Assembly (NCBI GenBank): GCA_950295325.1
Contig: OX485808.1
Span: 35,239,180-35,303,179, forward strand
DNA length: 64,000 nt
Source: Polytrichum commune
Taxonomy: Eukaryota > Streptophyta > Polytrichopsida > Polytrichales > Polytrichaceae
Reading direction: 5' to 3'
A model generated the notes under the pieces. It saw only the letters and a program-made list of their open reading frames with translations. It made no database searches and had not been told where the DNA came from. The position numbers and the translations under genes are program-made. Shown here piece after piece: positions 13,501-25,619 of this stretch. Each line of letters opens with the position of its first letter. Position 1 is the stretch's first letter.

Positions 13501-15511
13501 CATATAACAAGAGAATATGAAATCCGAACCTGGAACGGTTTGGTAATTGTTTGTACAACAGTGAGGACATTGAAGGTCTTCAGTTCAGAGGCTCCCGTTC
13601 CGTTCACCAGGTCACTGTTCTGTATTGCAGTCTTTAGAGCTGGAACAAGCTCTGGCCATGTCATTTGCTTGGCAAAGTCATGGACTGCTACCAACCGAAA
13701 CTGCAGTGACAATCAAGTGATGCTTCCCATTCAGAGGTGATTAACCAGTGTATCTCAAGCAAAAATAAGATCCTCCATAAGTATCAAACTTTGCAGGTCA
13801 AGTTGGGTGTTGTAGAAAACCCTCACAAATTAGCCAAGAGAGGAGAACATGCCTAGGTTATTCTTGAGCTGTCAAGAGGGCTGTCAGTGCATTCTAAGCT
13901 ATAATATAAAGAAAGCATTACTGCTGCTGTACATGAAAAGGATGACTCAATATAACAAAAATGGTGAACTACTTATCAAAATGCCATCATGGTTTAATAA
14001 TCTTTGCAGTGCCAATTCAACATTTAGCTAATGATTCATTCAACATCAATCCTACTCACACTTCGTCCTTTTAGATCTTGCAACTACAAACTGCAAAATT
14101 AAAACATCAAAATTGCAACCCTACATGTGGTAAGCATTGATACAATATTGAGGGTTAACGTAATTGATATGTGGATCTACAAGTTTTGTGATATACTCAC
14201 AGCTTCTGCCAGGAGCTTAACAACAAGTCCATCCACACGCAAGAGCACCTCCAAGAGCTGGTTACGAAACTCCAGCCTTTCTTCCGGCAACATTGCATTT
14301 TCTTCACTCCAGTGAGCTCTCAAGAAATTCTTTAGGTACGACGCTGCGGCTACTCGTTGCCCTTTCTCCTGCCCCCCTGCTAGACATAGCCAGACATAAT
14401 TTTTTTGGGTTTGCAAGGAGTTTTGAAGCCATGTTACCTCCCCTAGGACAGGAATTCTAAACCCTCAGGGATGAAGTTCCAGAATGGAAGGGATTGTTAA
14501 TTGTTCCATAATGCAGTGAGTTGGTAGAACCTTGACCGGAAGGATCATCAAGCTCTACACCTAAAGCTCAAATTGAAGACCGAATTAGTCATAAAGTCTC
14601 ACATTCAAGCACCATGTAACCTTTCGCACTATGCTGTTGGCAAGAAGTTTTGAAGCAATGTTGTTTCCTCTTCAATCACAAGAATTCTAAACCCTCAAGG
14701 ATAAAGTTCCAGAAAAGGAGTTTGTACACTGTTCCCAGTAATTCTTGACCATTAGGAAACTCAAGCTCTAAACCTATAAAGCTCAGATTGAAGACCAAAT
14801 TGCTCATAAAGGTTGATATCCAAGCACCACATAAACTTTCACATTATTTCGATCTGAAGGAGTTTCTAAGCCATGTCTCCTTCCTAATGACAAGAATTCT
14901 AAACCTCGGAGACAAAATTCCAGAGAAGGGTTTTTTAACTGTTCCATAATGCAACGAGTTGATGAAACAGTAAGTCTTGACCATAAAGATCATCAAGCTC
15001 TACACCCAAAGCTCAAATTGAAAAATGAATTGCTCATAGAGTCTGACGTTCAACCACCATGTCGGCTTTTGGACTATTTTGTACGCAAGGAGTTTCAAAG
15101 CCCCCGACGGCAAAAATTCTTAAATCCTCGGGGATGAAGTCCGAGAATAGGATTTGTTCACTGTTCCATAATACAACGAGTTGGAAAACCAGTAAAAATC
15201 AAGCTCTACACCTAACTTTCAGATTGAAGACCACATGGCTCATAAGGTCTGACATTCAAGCACCATGTAATTCACTTTCGCACTATTTTGTTGTGATGCA
15301 TGCATGTATATAGGATTCAGAGGAAATCGTGGCTATGGCCGTTACCAGCAGCGAGCATGAGCAAGCAGAGAGCAAACTTAGGCACATTCTGCGCGGCTTC
15401 CAAGTGCGAGGTGGCTGTCCTCACGGCCGCCTCCTGCGACCCCGCAGTCTCACTCAGCCAATGAGCAATTTGCTCCCTCCCAATCGTTGGCAATTCCACC
15501 ATAGCCTCCAT
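1529..15511 (-). CDS. Importin-beta family nuclear transport receptor (karyopherin), 22 exons
   Basis: An ARM/HEAT-repeat importin that should carry cargo through nuclear pores with Ran. The exons I can join in frame are 15511-15346, 14376-14201, 13700-13530, 12481-12371, 12224-12147, 11817-11624, 11325-11265, 11069-10995, 10740-10663, 10468-10406, 10234-10151, 9687-9512, 8817-8778, 8452-8309, 8022-7903, 7336-7118, 6400-6227, 5592-5368, 4442-3950, 3077-2851, 2205-2055 and 1665-1529. They total 3,363 nt (about 1,120 aa), the usual importin length, and every junction has GT-AG ends and keeps frame. The N-terminus has an importin-N-like helix pair (AAASYLKNFLRAHW, then TWPELVPALKTAI). Later exons carry WLLGELATCLPE, RPVRASAAGAL and PWPQMVELGF. 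Exons 20-21 encode an acidic Ser/Asp/Glu loop, as in some importins. It resembles the plant At3g17340-like group from memory; the exact orthologue is unsure. The reading frame looks intact. Confidence 0.88.
7418..7604 (+). mobile_element. 187-bp MITE, copy 1, in importin intron 15
   Basis: A short non-coding element with terminal inverted repeats (CACTAAACATCTGATTTAGTG at the left, its complement at the right). It is flanked by TA on both sides, which fits a Tc1/mariner-type target duplication. A second copy of equal length lies inverted at 12841-13027. Confidence 0.75.
9765..9960 (+). repeat. Dispersed repeat, copy 1 (importin intron 11)
   Basis: Similar to 13130-13290. Shared pieces are TGGATCTAAGAA, CACCAAAAGACAT, TGCTCAAAAT and TCAATAATCAACAT / TCAATAGTCAACAT, in the same order. 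No coding sense is seen. It is probably an old non-autonomous element. Confidence 0.45.
12841..13027 (-). mobile_element. 187-bp MITE, copy 2, in importin intron 3
   Basis: The same element as at 7418-7604, in the opposite orientation. Shared inner sequence includes TGACTTGTCATGTAGCACCA. Again TA flanks both ends. It is more diverged at its left end. Confidence 0.72.
13130..13290 (+). repeat. Dispersed repeat, copy 2 (importin intron 3)
   Basis: The partner of 9765-9960, lying just beyond MITE copy 2 and not overlapping it. The boundaries are approximate. Confidence 0.42.
14412..15290 (+). repeat. Tandem repeat of about 215 bp, four copies, in importin intron 1
   Basis: Four head-to-tail copies are marked by AAGGAGTTT..GAAGCC, then a CAAGAATTCTAAACC-like motif at 14449, 14688, 14891 and 15111 (spacing 203-239 bp), then ATCAAGCTCTACACCTAAAG. 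The copies have diverged. The repeat fills most of the first intron and shows no open frame. Confidence 0.75.
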
Positions 15512-15764
15512 TTTGGCCCCTCTTTTTCTTCTTGAGCTCCGTCAATCTTAGGCAACCAACGGGGGGAAACAGAGAACTACTTTGAATGTCAACCGATGTC
15601 CCAAATGGCGCCGAAACCAAGCACAATGAAGACACAACGAAACAAACTATGTAACTACTCTAGGACAAGAAAGACTCCTTTGAGAGAGCTTGGAATTTGG
15701 AAGACCAAACGTTTGAGAAGAAGAAGTGGAGGATCGGAACGACAAGGCAACTATAACACCACGG

Positions 15765-15801
15765 TTCTCTTCTCTTCTCTTCTCGTCTCTTCTCTTCTCT
15801 T
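15765..15801 (-). promoter_or_regulatory. CT/GA-rich tract upstream of importin gene
   Basis: An almost pure CTCTT repeat lies about 250-290 bp upstream of the importin start codon. On the gene strand it reads as a GA-rich tract. Pyrimidine/GA tracts are common in plant core promoters and 5' UTRs. No TATA box is obvious between it and the ATG. The promoter role is inferred from position only. Confidence 0.4.
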
Positions 15802-16129
15802 GGAGAAATGTTGTGCTGCAGGCCACGGCGGAAGAGCGCCCTGAAGCAGCGAAGCAACAAAACTTTGGACCTAGTTTGGACCGCTTCAGAAGCGTCACTT
15901 GTGCTGCTGACATGCTCCCTCCTCCTCCGTGGCTCCCCGGAGCTCGGGGCTCCAGATCGCAACGGTGGGATCCGAAACATCCTTGCTGTTGACACACACT
16001 TCAGCTCAGCCTCAGCTTAGCAAGCATCTCTTCCCATAACCCTTTCTTTTCGGCACATCCATCAGTCTTTCCAACACTCACAGCAACGACAGCCAGAATC
16101 CAAACCCTAGTTGGAGAGCTGCGTCCAAA

Positions 16130-17960
16130 TTGTAGAATCTTGTTTGAGAGACAATTTCTTCACCGCATCACTTGAGCTGATGGTGCATGCATCGAGCTCA
16201 ACAGCTATTTGGAAAAGACAGTTGCTTCTGATTTGGTCCCATTGACAATCTCTCCATCAAGCTTCCGGCAAGCTTACACCGACTCCATCCCTTTAACCCT
16301 AATAATTGGGAGCTCCATACGAATATGTCCATCACAACATTTGTGCATCCATGAGGATGTCAGCTAAATCATTACTCGTACCTTTACAGCCTTCCACCGA
16401 TCTGCCTTCCCAACACTCTATCAGCATCCACAGCCAGAATTTAAACCTTAGTTGGAGATCTGTGTGCAAATTGCATACTATTGTGTGGCAATTTCTTCAC
16501 TGCATCATTCGAGGTGGTGGTGCATCTGTATAGCTCAACATCTATTCGAAAGGGCATTGCTTCCAGTTTGGTCCCATCGACCTTCCGGCCCAAGCTTACA
16601 CCGAGTGTATTCCCTAACCCGAGCTTGGAACTTCTTTACGAATCTGTCCATCCCAACATTTATGCATCCATGAGCACGTCAGCTCAATGAGACCTCATAA
16701 CTTTTTTTGAGCTGCTGGTGCATCAACCACCACTCCAAAGAGCTCATCAGCCATTAAAAGAGAATGAACGACCAAACTTGCTCCGAACATAGCCACATCG
16801 ACAATCTGTCCACTGACTGAGCTTCCGAGCTGACACCGAATGCATCACTTCACGCTAATGTTCATGAGCTCCTCTGTTAGGCTTTTCTGTGCAAACTTGC
16901 CCATCACAATATTTATGCATCCATGAGCATGTCAACTCAATCAGAACACATTCCTTTTTATGAGCTGCTGGTGCGTCGACCACCACTCCAAAAAGCTCGT
17001 GATCAGCCATTACAGAAGAATGAAAGGCCATAATTGGCTCCGAATATAGCCACATCAACAATCTGTCCACAGACTGAGTTTCCGAGCTGACACCGAATGC
17101 ATCCCTTAACCCTAATGCTTATGAGCTCCATTATTAAGCGTCCAATGCAAATCTGCCCATCGCAACATTCTTACAGATTCCGTGAGCAAGTCAACTCAGC
17201 TTAAGTCATGCCTCTTTTGAGCTGACGGTGCATCCCACACTTCACACAGCTCATCAGCCATTTACCAAAAAATGAAAGACCATAATCTACTCCGAATTTG
17301 GCCCCATCGACAATCTGTCCCCAGACTGAGTTTCCGAGCTGAGTCCACCGAATGTATCTCCTAACCCTAATGCTTACGAGCTCCAATTTTTAAACGTCCA
17401 GTACAAATTTGTCCATCACAACATTCTTACAGATTTCATGAGCATGTCAGCTCAATCGTAACTCATACCTTTCCTCAGCTAACGGGCATCCACCACCCCA
17501 CAGAGCTCATCAGCCATTACCAAAAAATAAAAGACCGTAATTTGGTCCGACTTTAGCCCCATCGACAATCTGTCCACCGAATGCATCCCTTAACACCCAT
17601 GCTTATGAGCTTCATTTTTAAGCTTCCTGTACAAATCCTGCCCATCACAACATTCTTATAAATTCCATGAGCATGTCAGCTCAATCAGAGCTCTTACCAT
17701 TTTTTAAGCTGCTGGTGCATCCACCACTCCACAGAGCTCATGATCAGCCATTACAAAAGAATGAAAGACCAGAATTTGGTCCGAATTAGGCCACATCCAC
17801 AATCTGCCCACCGACTGAGTTCCCGAGCTGACACCAAATGCATTCCAACATGCATGTGAGCTTTCAAGTTCGTTGTAAGCTTAAAGAATTCACACAAATC
17901 TGCCTGCCCATCATCACAGTTACATTTGTCCTTGCATCAGGAATTTAGCGCATACCGCCT
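16130..17960 (+). repeat. Satellite-like array, about 250-bp unit, seven or so copies
   Basis: Units are marked by GAGCTCATCAGCCATTA..AAAATGAAAGACC at 16748, 17006, 17255, 17510 and 17746 (spacing 236-258 bp), with older copies near 16200 and 16540. Each unit also has CCACATCGACAATCTGTCCAC and GAGCTGACACCGAATGCATC. The array lies 0.6-2.4 kb upstream of the importin start. There is no gene inside it. Confidence 0.75.
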
Positions 17961-19838
17961 GAGCTGATGGTGAATTCGGTTATCAATCACAATCAATCCG
18001 CAGAGCACATCAACGAATACAAAAGTGGAAGATTACACTAAATATTGTATCTAGTGCCACTTACTACTTGGAGTTTCACAATGCTATATCCTTTTACTAT
18101 TGACGTAATTTTTTTACCAAGTAAAGATGTTAGTGTTTTATAATGTCCAAACAACCAATTTGACTTTTGTTGGCAAAAAATGAGATATACAATAAATATT
18201 GTAACATTGTGTAATTTCATCTCGTAAGTGTCAACGTAATCAACTGCTCATCCAAGTGGAGAGCACTTCCAGCAATGCCATTTTATTTATTTGTCCACTC
18301 AAAGAACATTCCATCCATCGACCTCCCATCAAAACTATTATTCATTTCAGAGAGGTTGAACATGGGTTGCGCGAGTAATTGTTGTTCAACCTACTTTCAA
18401 AATTGCGTGGCCCTCAGACATCCTCATAAATGCTCAATTATTTAGAAGGCTTAATAACTTAAAGGCTCAAAGCACTAAATCCCCAGTACCCACCGGCGTG
18501 GTCCACCATAATCACCAAATGGATAGTCTTGATTGGAAGATTGCTTGGAGGTTAAATGAAAAGGTGATGAGTCTTCCCGCACTTGAATGTGAAAAATGAG
18601 GAGAGAGTGTCCACACTACACAAACACCCACCCTCGTATCAAGTAGTTGGTTGAGGCAGTATGGGGAGGGTGTGCACATAGGCTCTCCCTTAATCAATCG
18701 TTTGTGAACAAATAGCCTGATGATGCCCTCATCATAGGCAGAAGTGATGCGTTGCTTGCCTTAGAGCGAGCCCAAGAAAGCCTACGTATTGCCACTACCA
18801 TAGCCTACTATCAATAGGTTGTATTGGGGCATGCCTAAATCATCAATGTTGGGTATATGGTATGTAGCAATCCAATAAGGAGGTTTGACTCGTCCATGTG
18901 AGTAGTTTGTGCCTGTTTTCTCGGCTATTTTAGACATCCCATACCTATGTTTGACTTATCTCAACAATATCTAATTGTCAGCATTCCATCTTCATTTGGT
19001 GGACATATGTTTTTTATTAGACAATATTTTATCTAGCTCACCCGTTTTCCATCTTAATTCAACTTTTCAAGAGTTTGTTTATCCCATGGATCAATGTTTT
19101 ATTCGACTTTTAATCAAACTATGAAAGATTGATACAATTCTAAGATATTGTACTTCCATATCAAAGTTAAACCAATTTCAACAAAAAGCAACACTAAATA
19201 TTAAACTTTCAAAATCAAAGTGGAAACATTTGATGTAAGAAATATGCATTGATACGATTCCAAGGACCTCCACAACATTTCATTCAGCTTTTGGCTAAAT
19301 CCAAATCACATGTAATAATGCATTACTGGAACTCGTCCAAGCACTTCATGATTGCGATCAAGGCAGATGTGGATCACCGACCACGTTATTTTTTGAATAT
19401 TCAGGTCACAATATTTTAAATACATCATTTGTGTGACACATTTTTTAGTTGCATTGGTGAATCTTCATTTATCTACTGTAACTCAGTCATTGACCTTTCC
19501 ATGTGTAGTAATGAAATGGAGTAATTCAAAAGTAAGATGTAAGATGGTATAAACAAATGTTCAACATTATCACTTCATTGCATTATTGTCTTGCAATTAC
19601 TCTTTTTCCTTTGTTGTTCGGAAGATCTCAAAATGTCCAAGGGGTGGAGATTGAAAATTTTAAGCAATTTTTAAAGAGGAATGGTAGGAGATCTAGCAGA
19701 TTTATATTTTTCTTTTTTATTTAAGAAATTGTTTCTAGAAGTTGATTGTTGGGAGCAGTCAACCAACAAAGTAATTTTAAGAGATAAAATTGTTGTAGTA
19801 AAAAAAAAATTACCATGTTAGTGGGCAACACAAAATTC
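17961..19838. other. AT-rich intergenic stretch, no gene seen
   Basis: No open frame above about 60 codons, no recognised transposon end and no RNA gene. It ends at the left terminus of transposon copy PMU-1. Confidence 0.5.
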
Positions 19839-19880
19839 GGGGGGTGCTATCATGTGAGCGGTGAGCAATGAGCGGCAAGT
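19839..19880 (+). repeat. Left terminal repeat of PMU-1
   Basis: It has the family layout: a G-run, GCTAT, then three spaced GAGCGG-like motifs. The later motif CCTATAACCGTGGT (near 19931) is also shared with the left ends at 44667 and 60393. It is more diverged than the other ends, which fits an older copy. Confidence 0.7.
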
Positions 19881-20496
19881 TTTGAGAAGGGAGGGTGGAA
19901 AAAATATTTGGAATTACACCCAATATTATCCTATAACCGTGGTATTTTGGCATAATTGATTGTGTATTTCTCTATAATATTAGAAGTGGGTAGTGCAAAC
20001 AAAATGCAACGAACCTAATGAATTTATTACGATTCTACTTTCAAAATCAATAACCACAAGATTGGCATGAGAGTTTCATGATGAATCTCAACATTGTTGC
20101 TAGATTCAACACAACAAATGCAAACACATTTCAAGTATTGAGAAATGAATTGATGAAGGCGTTTGAGAGGGGGGGTGGACTAAATTATTTGTGCATATCG
20201 TTTATGAATAAGAGGAATTTGCTCACATAGAATCAGTCTCCACTAGAATGCCAAATTCAATGTCATTTCACATTTCAAACCAACCATATCCAATCCAATC
20301 CAATCCAACATATGGTGGATGGTATTTTCAACTATCTAAATGCCTCCATTGTCCTCTGATGCCTCTAAATGAAAGAACATCTCCACATCGGAATTAAACT
20401 TGCGAGAGTTTGGCTGACGTGGCTTATATTAGTAACTTTGACGATATACAAGTTCACAAATAATCATAAATTCCAATAGGTTGGGCAAAACTCACG

Positions 20497-21558
20497 TATT
20501 CAAACGTGATTTCCTTGCTATTTTGCGAGGAGGTTCGTCCTCCTCCTCCAATGAAGGTGGTTGTGATGATTGACCAACTACGGGGTTTTGAGATGAAAGC
20601 TCGCGAAGCGGTTGAAGTATCTTATTGAAGATTAGATCATCTGCCTCATAAGCAACAAGATGGCGTCCACTTTTACGACATGCGTGGACAGAGGCACCTG
20701 AAATGAAAATTAAAAAAAAATCAGTATATGTTTTATAAGCATTACAATGCATTGGATGAAAGAAAGTTTATTGAATCATTAAGGTAGAAAAATTGAATGT
20801 TGATGGTAGGTATTAAGATTGTAAACCCACCGGTAGAAGCTGTGACATCAATGACTACCGCTCCAGGCTTACATAAAGCTTCAATAAACATCTACATTAA
20901 GATAGGAAGTTTTTCACGAGCTCCTCACCAAGGCACAGAACCATTCATTAGTTGAGTTTTTTCAGTTGTGTAATTAAAATAAACATCGTCTTCGCCAACA
21001 CATACACCTTGCTTTTCGAACTCAAGATTTTTGTTGAATGATACTTTCACATGTGCATTCTTCTCACAGCAATATAACAATATTCGGAACTTGCGTGACT
21101 GCCACAAACAAACAGCTTACACATATTAGTTTTTTTTAAAATTTATTTTGTATAAATTCAAAATCCATTAAAAATGTTGAGAAGAAAAATTGTACTTACT
21201 GTGATAGAAACATCGATACCAGAGCATAATTTCATGTCATTTACACCCCACCAATCTTTCAATAAAGTGAAGCCGTAAGTAGCCGAATATGTACGAACAT
21301 CTTGACGTACATGTTTACATTCCGAAATGAACAACAAAATGAATGCATTGCCATGAAGGAACAAAAATGCAAATTCAAATATTGCTTCAATTTCGGTGGT
21401 GTTATGCTTATTCCATTCTGGAACAACTGAAGGAGGAAAAGAAATATGCGGCACAGGGAGACCTTCAGGTAAGTCTGCAATTAACAGATCAAAACCTCGA
21501 TGCGGGCATGTGTCATTGGACACATTTGTAGTTCTCAAATCATCAAACTGTTGCAAAC
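20497..21558 (-). pseudogene. ParB-methylase gene of PMU-1, methyltransferase part
   Basis: Three exons are visible. Exon 21558-21190 holds the candidate motif IV FDLLIADLPEG and a helix-strand stretch to DWWGVNDMKL. Exon 21100-20831 holds the motif I region KPGAVVIDVTASTG. Exon 20698-20497 continues with ASVHACRKSGRHLVAYEADD and a basic tail. Motif IV before motif I is the order of beta-class N6/N4 amino-methyltransferases (PF01555 type). Two in-frame stops near 20906 and 20933 stand where copy 3 has Arg (CGA to TGA) and Gln (CAG to TAG), so this copy looks dead. The C-terminal exon of copies 2 and 3 is missing or unrecognised. Function is inferred from motifs only. Confidence 0.72.
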
Positions 21559-21632
21559 AACAGAAAATTATCAATATCGCTTATAATCAAACTTAATTTT
21601 TTTTTTTCAAAATTGACAATGTGAAAAAATAT

Positions 21633-21653
21633 AAATGATGCAGGGTTGTCTAT
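21633..21653 (+). repeat. hAT left target duplication and terminal inverted repeat
   Basis: The duplication AAATGATG (21633-21640) is followed by the 13-bp inverted repeat CAGGGTTGTCTAT (21641-21653). Confidence 0.95.
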
Positions 21654-21654
21654 T

Positions 21655-21735
21655 GTGTCGTGACGGAGGGTAATCCCGGCATAATGTCGTGCCGTCACGA
21701 CACGTATCCGTCACGACATTATGCCGGATGCTGTC
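21655..21735. repeat. hAT left subterminal palindromic motifs
   Basis: Repeated TCGTGACGG / CCGTCACGA motifs in both orientations, including ATAATGTCGTGCCGTCACGA and its inverted partner. Subterminal repeats in hAT elements are usually transposase binding sites. The right end has the same motif at 34860-34925. Confidence 0.7.
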
Positions 21736-21870
21736 TTTATCCTGACGGACTTGAATTTTACCGATTTTTTTGTGTAATTACATTAACCCAATTCGGACAC
21801 GTAGAATTTACAATGTCCACATGTGATGACATGTCAGCAAAGTAAAGGTAAAGTGGGGAAAAATTTACTA

Positions 21871-22345
21871 AAGCCCGTCCGCCCCCCCCGTCCGCCCCCG
21901 TTCCCAACCCCCGTTCGCCCCCGCTCCCCGCCCCGTCCGCTCCCGCTCCCCGCCCCGTCCGCTCCCGCTCCCCGCCCCGTCCCCGCCCCGTCCGCTCCCC
22001 ACCCTCCCCCGTCCGCCCCCCCGTCCGCTCCCCACCCTCCCCTGTCCGCCCCCCCCCCCCCCCCCCCCCGTCCGATCCCCACCCTCCCCCGTCCGCTCCC
22101 CACCCTCTCCCGTCCGCTCCCCCGTCCGCTCCCCCCCGTTCGTCCGCTCCCTTGTCCGCTCCCCCCCATCCGTCTGCTCCCTTGTCCGCTCCCCCCCCCC
22201 TCCCCCCCCCCCCTCCGTCCCCCCCCTCCGTCCGCTCCCCGTCCGCTCCCCGTCCGCTCCCCGTCCGCTCCCCCCCGTCCGTCCGCTCCCTTGTCCGCTC
22301 CCCCCCCCCCCCCTCCGTCCGCTCCCCCGTCCGCCCCCCCGTCCG
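21871..22345 (+). repeat. C-rich minisatellite block 1 (CCGTCCGCTCCC)
   Basis: Variable repeats of about 12 bases built on CCGTCCGCTCCCC, with long C-runs, between the left subterminal motifs and the hAT transposase. Apparent proline- or glycine-rich proteins on either strand here are repeat artefacts. Confidence 0.85.
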
Positions 22346-22592
22346 ATTCGAATACTATAAATTGAGGGTTCAAGGTGCCATTTTTGCCTCCACTGACATA
22401 GTGTGTCTCAAGTCTTTTGATTCTCCTTTGAGGAGTGAGGATTGAATGCGTGAGACCCGAATGCAGAGGATACTTTGTCCAATCTAGTGACTGTGAATTA
22501 GGGTTGCCCTTGTGGCACTCTTGAACATGACCTAGTATGCGATCAAAGTTACTTGCTCTAACTTGTTTGTATTTGCAGGTTTTGTTGAAGTC

Positions 22593-25500
22593 ATGCCACG
22601 CCGAAATGATGCATGGGATCATTGGTACGAGGATAAGGGGATGGTTCCCGGTAAATCACAAAGGTAGGTTAAATGTAGGTTTTGCCCGTTCGTCATATCT
22701 TACCGAGGAAATAGAATGTTGGCCCACCTTGGTTATAGACCTCCTGTAGGGGGTGCTTGTGATGTTTCCACATGTAGGATGGTTCCCCCGCATATTAGGG
22801 TCTTGTTTGAACATTGCGGAGGCATTGTGCCCTTACATGTAAGCATTGTAAATGAGGACTCTCCGGTGCCAAATATTGTACCTCTGGAGCCTATTATAGC
22901 GGACTCCGTAATTAGTGAAACAGAGCCTTTGCTTATGTCCCAATCCACTCAACATTCTGATGTTGTGATATATGGCACACCTCCTCGTGAACTACGTCAA
23001 CTCAACATAACGGAGGGGTTCAATGTGTCAACAAAACAACTCCTTGACAAAGCATGGGCAACGGCTTTTAATGAAGCTAACATTCCTTTCAACATTGTGA
23101 GACATTCTGCATTTGTTAATGCTGTGCGTGAAACTGCCCGTCATCGAATGCCAGCCTACACACCACCATCGTACAATGCCATCCGTACGAAGTTGTTAAC
23201 TGATAAAAATGTTGACCTAGATAGGCAAGTGAAGGAGAAGCTGGGGAATTCCGTTGACAAATATGGCGTTACACTATGTTGCGATGGATGGGACAACGTG
23301 CAAAACCGACCTCTCCTAAACGTTCTTCAATGTGGCACAAAGGGAGACGTTTTCTTGGGTACCATTGACACCACGGGAAATCACAAGGATCATGTCTACG
23401 TTGCTGCTCAAATTCAACCATTTGTGGAAAAGGTTGGTCGACATAATGTGGTCCAAGTTTGCACCGACAATGCCCCAGTTATGGCCTCCGCTGCTCGCGA
23501 CTTGATTCGAGCAAATCCCGATCTATATTTTCAAGGATGTGCTGCACATTGCCTAGATCTCCTCTTAGAAGATTGGGGGAAGGAGGAATGGGTGAAAAAG
23601 TTGGTAAAAAAATCGCGCCATATTTGTGTATTTGTTAAAAATCATCATGCTTCTCAAGCTATATTCCGGAGGTTGTCACCAAATCTCTCACTCCGCCTAC
23701 CTGTAGAGACCCGTTTTGCAACGAACTTCATCATGATAGAACGTCTTCTCCAAGTACGCAATGCTTTGGAAAGAATGGTGGTTGATGAGGATTGGCCTAC
23801 TCTAATGCGTGATATGAGGAGGAGATCTCGCACCTCTTACATGAAGGGCTCTGCTGTGCGAAGCTTTATACGTTCTGATGGATTCTGGAACACGTGCGAA
23901 AATTTCTTGTATATGGTGATCCCGGTTGTTAAAGCTCTTCGTGTATTTGATGGCAAGGCGCCTGCAATGGGAATGGCTTGGAGGGTCATGCATGATTTAC
24001 AAACCCATATTCGTGGATTCAGTAAACCTCCATTTCGCTTAAGCCCTGAGCTTGCTGCAAATGCTATGCTAACGTTTCAAAATAGATGGAGGTTGATGTT
24101 GAATGATCTACATTGGGCTGGAGCGATGTTAAATCCGCTTCTACGTGGTTGGGCCCCACTCCATGAGGATGAGAATTCGAGGACAATCCTAAATCGAGTT
24201 CTTCGCAGGCTTGCTCAAGATGAGGACATTTATGTCCAAATCCTCCACCAGTACCAAGATTTCCTTGAAAATCGAGGGCCTTTTGCTGATTCTACTGACC
24301 CGAGCGTGCATGCCGCACCTCTCCATGAATGGTGGGATGCAATGGGAGGTGGAGCTAAAGCCCTCCAAACAATAGCACGACGTATCCTTGCACAAGTATG
24401 TTCCGCATCCGCATGTGAACGCAATTGGAGCATGTACTCATATGTTCACAACAAGAGTCGCAATCGCTTGAAGCATAGTCGTGCTGAGGACCTCATCTAC
24501 ATATATACCAATAGTAGGCTCATTCGACATCGGAGGGGCCCAAGACCTGCGCAATGGTACGAATTGAATGAGGTCCATTCTGACGATGACCTTGACGAAG
24601 AAGATGACAACGAAGATGACGTGGATCCAAATGATAGGGCCGGAAATGATGATGACAACAATGTTGATGACATCGACTTTGATTTGGATGACCTCGATTC
24701 CGAGAATCATGATTCAGAAGATGAGGATGGCAATGGTGGTGATGGAAACCTTGGGGTGTTTGATTTTGATGAACCGGATGTCCCCCAACATAACGACGGA
24801 ATGCATGATGATCATGAGGGGTCTATTGGAGGACCGCCTTTTGAAACTCTCCACACTGGACAAGGGTTTCGCCCTGACCATAATGTTGCTATGGGGGCAA
24901 GTGAGAATGTAGGAATTGAAGTAGATTCCTTACAACCTCGGAGTGATTCTCTTTCTTTTGGTGAAGGTGACAATGTACTACCCGCAAATGAGCCAACGCA
25001 CGTTCAACATGATCCACTTCCAGCCCGAGTACATTCTGAATCCATAGACGCCTCCCTCATATCCAACCATCGTGTAGAAGATCAAACGCCCAATGTTCCT
25101 GAAATACCTACAACTCGATTCCGTGCTCTTCAAAGAACTGCATCCACCTCTACGGTGCAAGTGCATGCACAAGGTCAACGTCGTCCTCTCACTCAAAGTA
25201 TTGCCAATACTTCTAGATTGGGTGTTTCACGTGCAACTACGGTGGGTGCTACTTTGGTTGCTATACACAATGTTTCAAGAAATGTTACTACTGAGGCGCC
25301 ACGTCGTCAATCTGTTCGTCGACATGTTGTTGAGAACATACCAATTGCAATTCCGTCCGCATCAGTTTCACTTCCACATAGTCAATCCAATGGAACAGGT
25401 GGCCTTGGAGTTGGAAGCGGAAGTACAACGGGGGATGTTTTTATAGATGGAAGTAGAGATGAAATGCACTCAAGTCGTGGTACGGGTGGAGGGCGTCAGA

Positions 25501-25619
25501 GAACTACGAGAGATGTCAAACGTACTAGGAAGAGGTATCAGGGAAGATCGTTTCCGTTTACTGCTGAAGACTACAATGAAGATGAGGGTAGACCACATCT
25601 AGATGAAAATGGCATATAG
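22593..25619 (+). pseudogene. hAT transposase (BED finger, DUF659-like core, hAT dimerisation domain)
   Basis: Cut-and-paste transposase of the 13.3-kb element. From the ATG at 22593 the frame runs 1,008 codons with one TAG (22665-22667) inside the N-terminal BED finger (KCRFC then HLGY). Without that finger, a start at 22716 gives 967 aa. Core motifs are CCDGWDN (first Asp), VCTDNAP (second Asp), GCAAHCLDLLLEDWG (C/H insertion motif) and ACERNWSMYSYVHNKSRNRL (dimerisation region with the conserved Glu and Trp). A long Asp/Glu-rich stretch and a basic C-terminus follow; both are unusual for the family. The start lies 15 bp after a good splice acceptor (TTTGCAG at 22577), so a 5' UTR intron is likely. 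Apart from the TAG the gene looks intact. Confidence 0.85.

Noticed and set aside
15596-16020. Overlapping frames of 70-116 codons upstream of the importin gene
   Set aside because: They run through the CT tract and 5' flank in several frames and show no family motif.
21834-22622. Long Gly/Asp- and Pro/Arg-rich open frames on both strands
   Set aside because: They are translations of the C-rich minisatellite. The frames are open in both directions because the unit lacks stop triplets.
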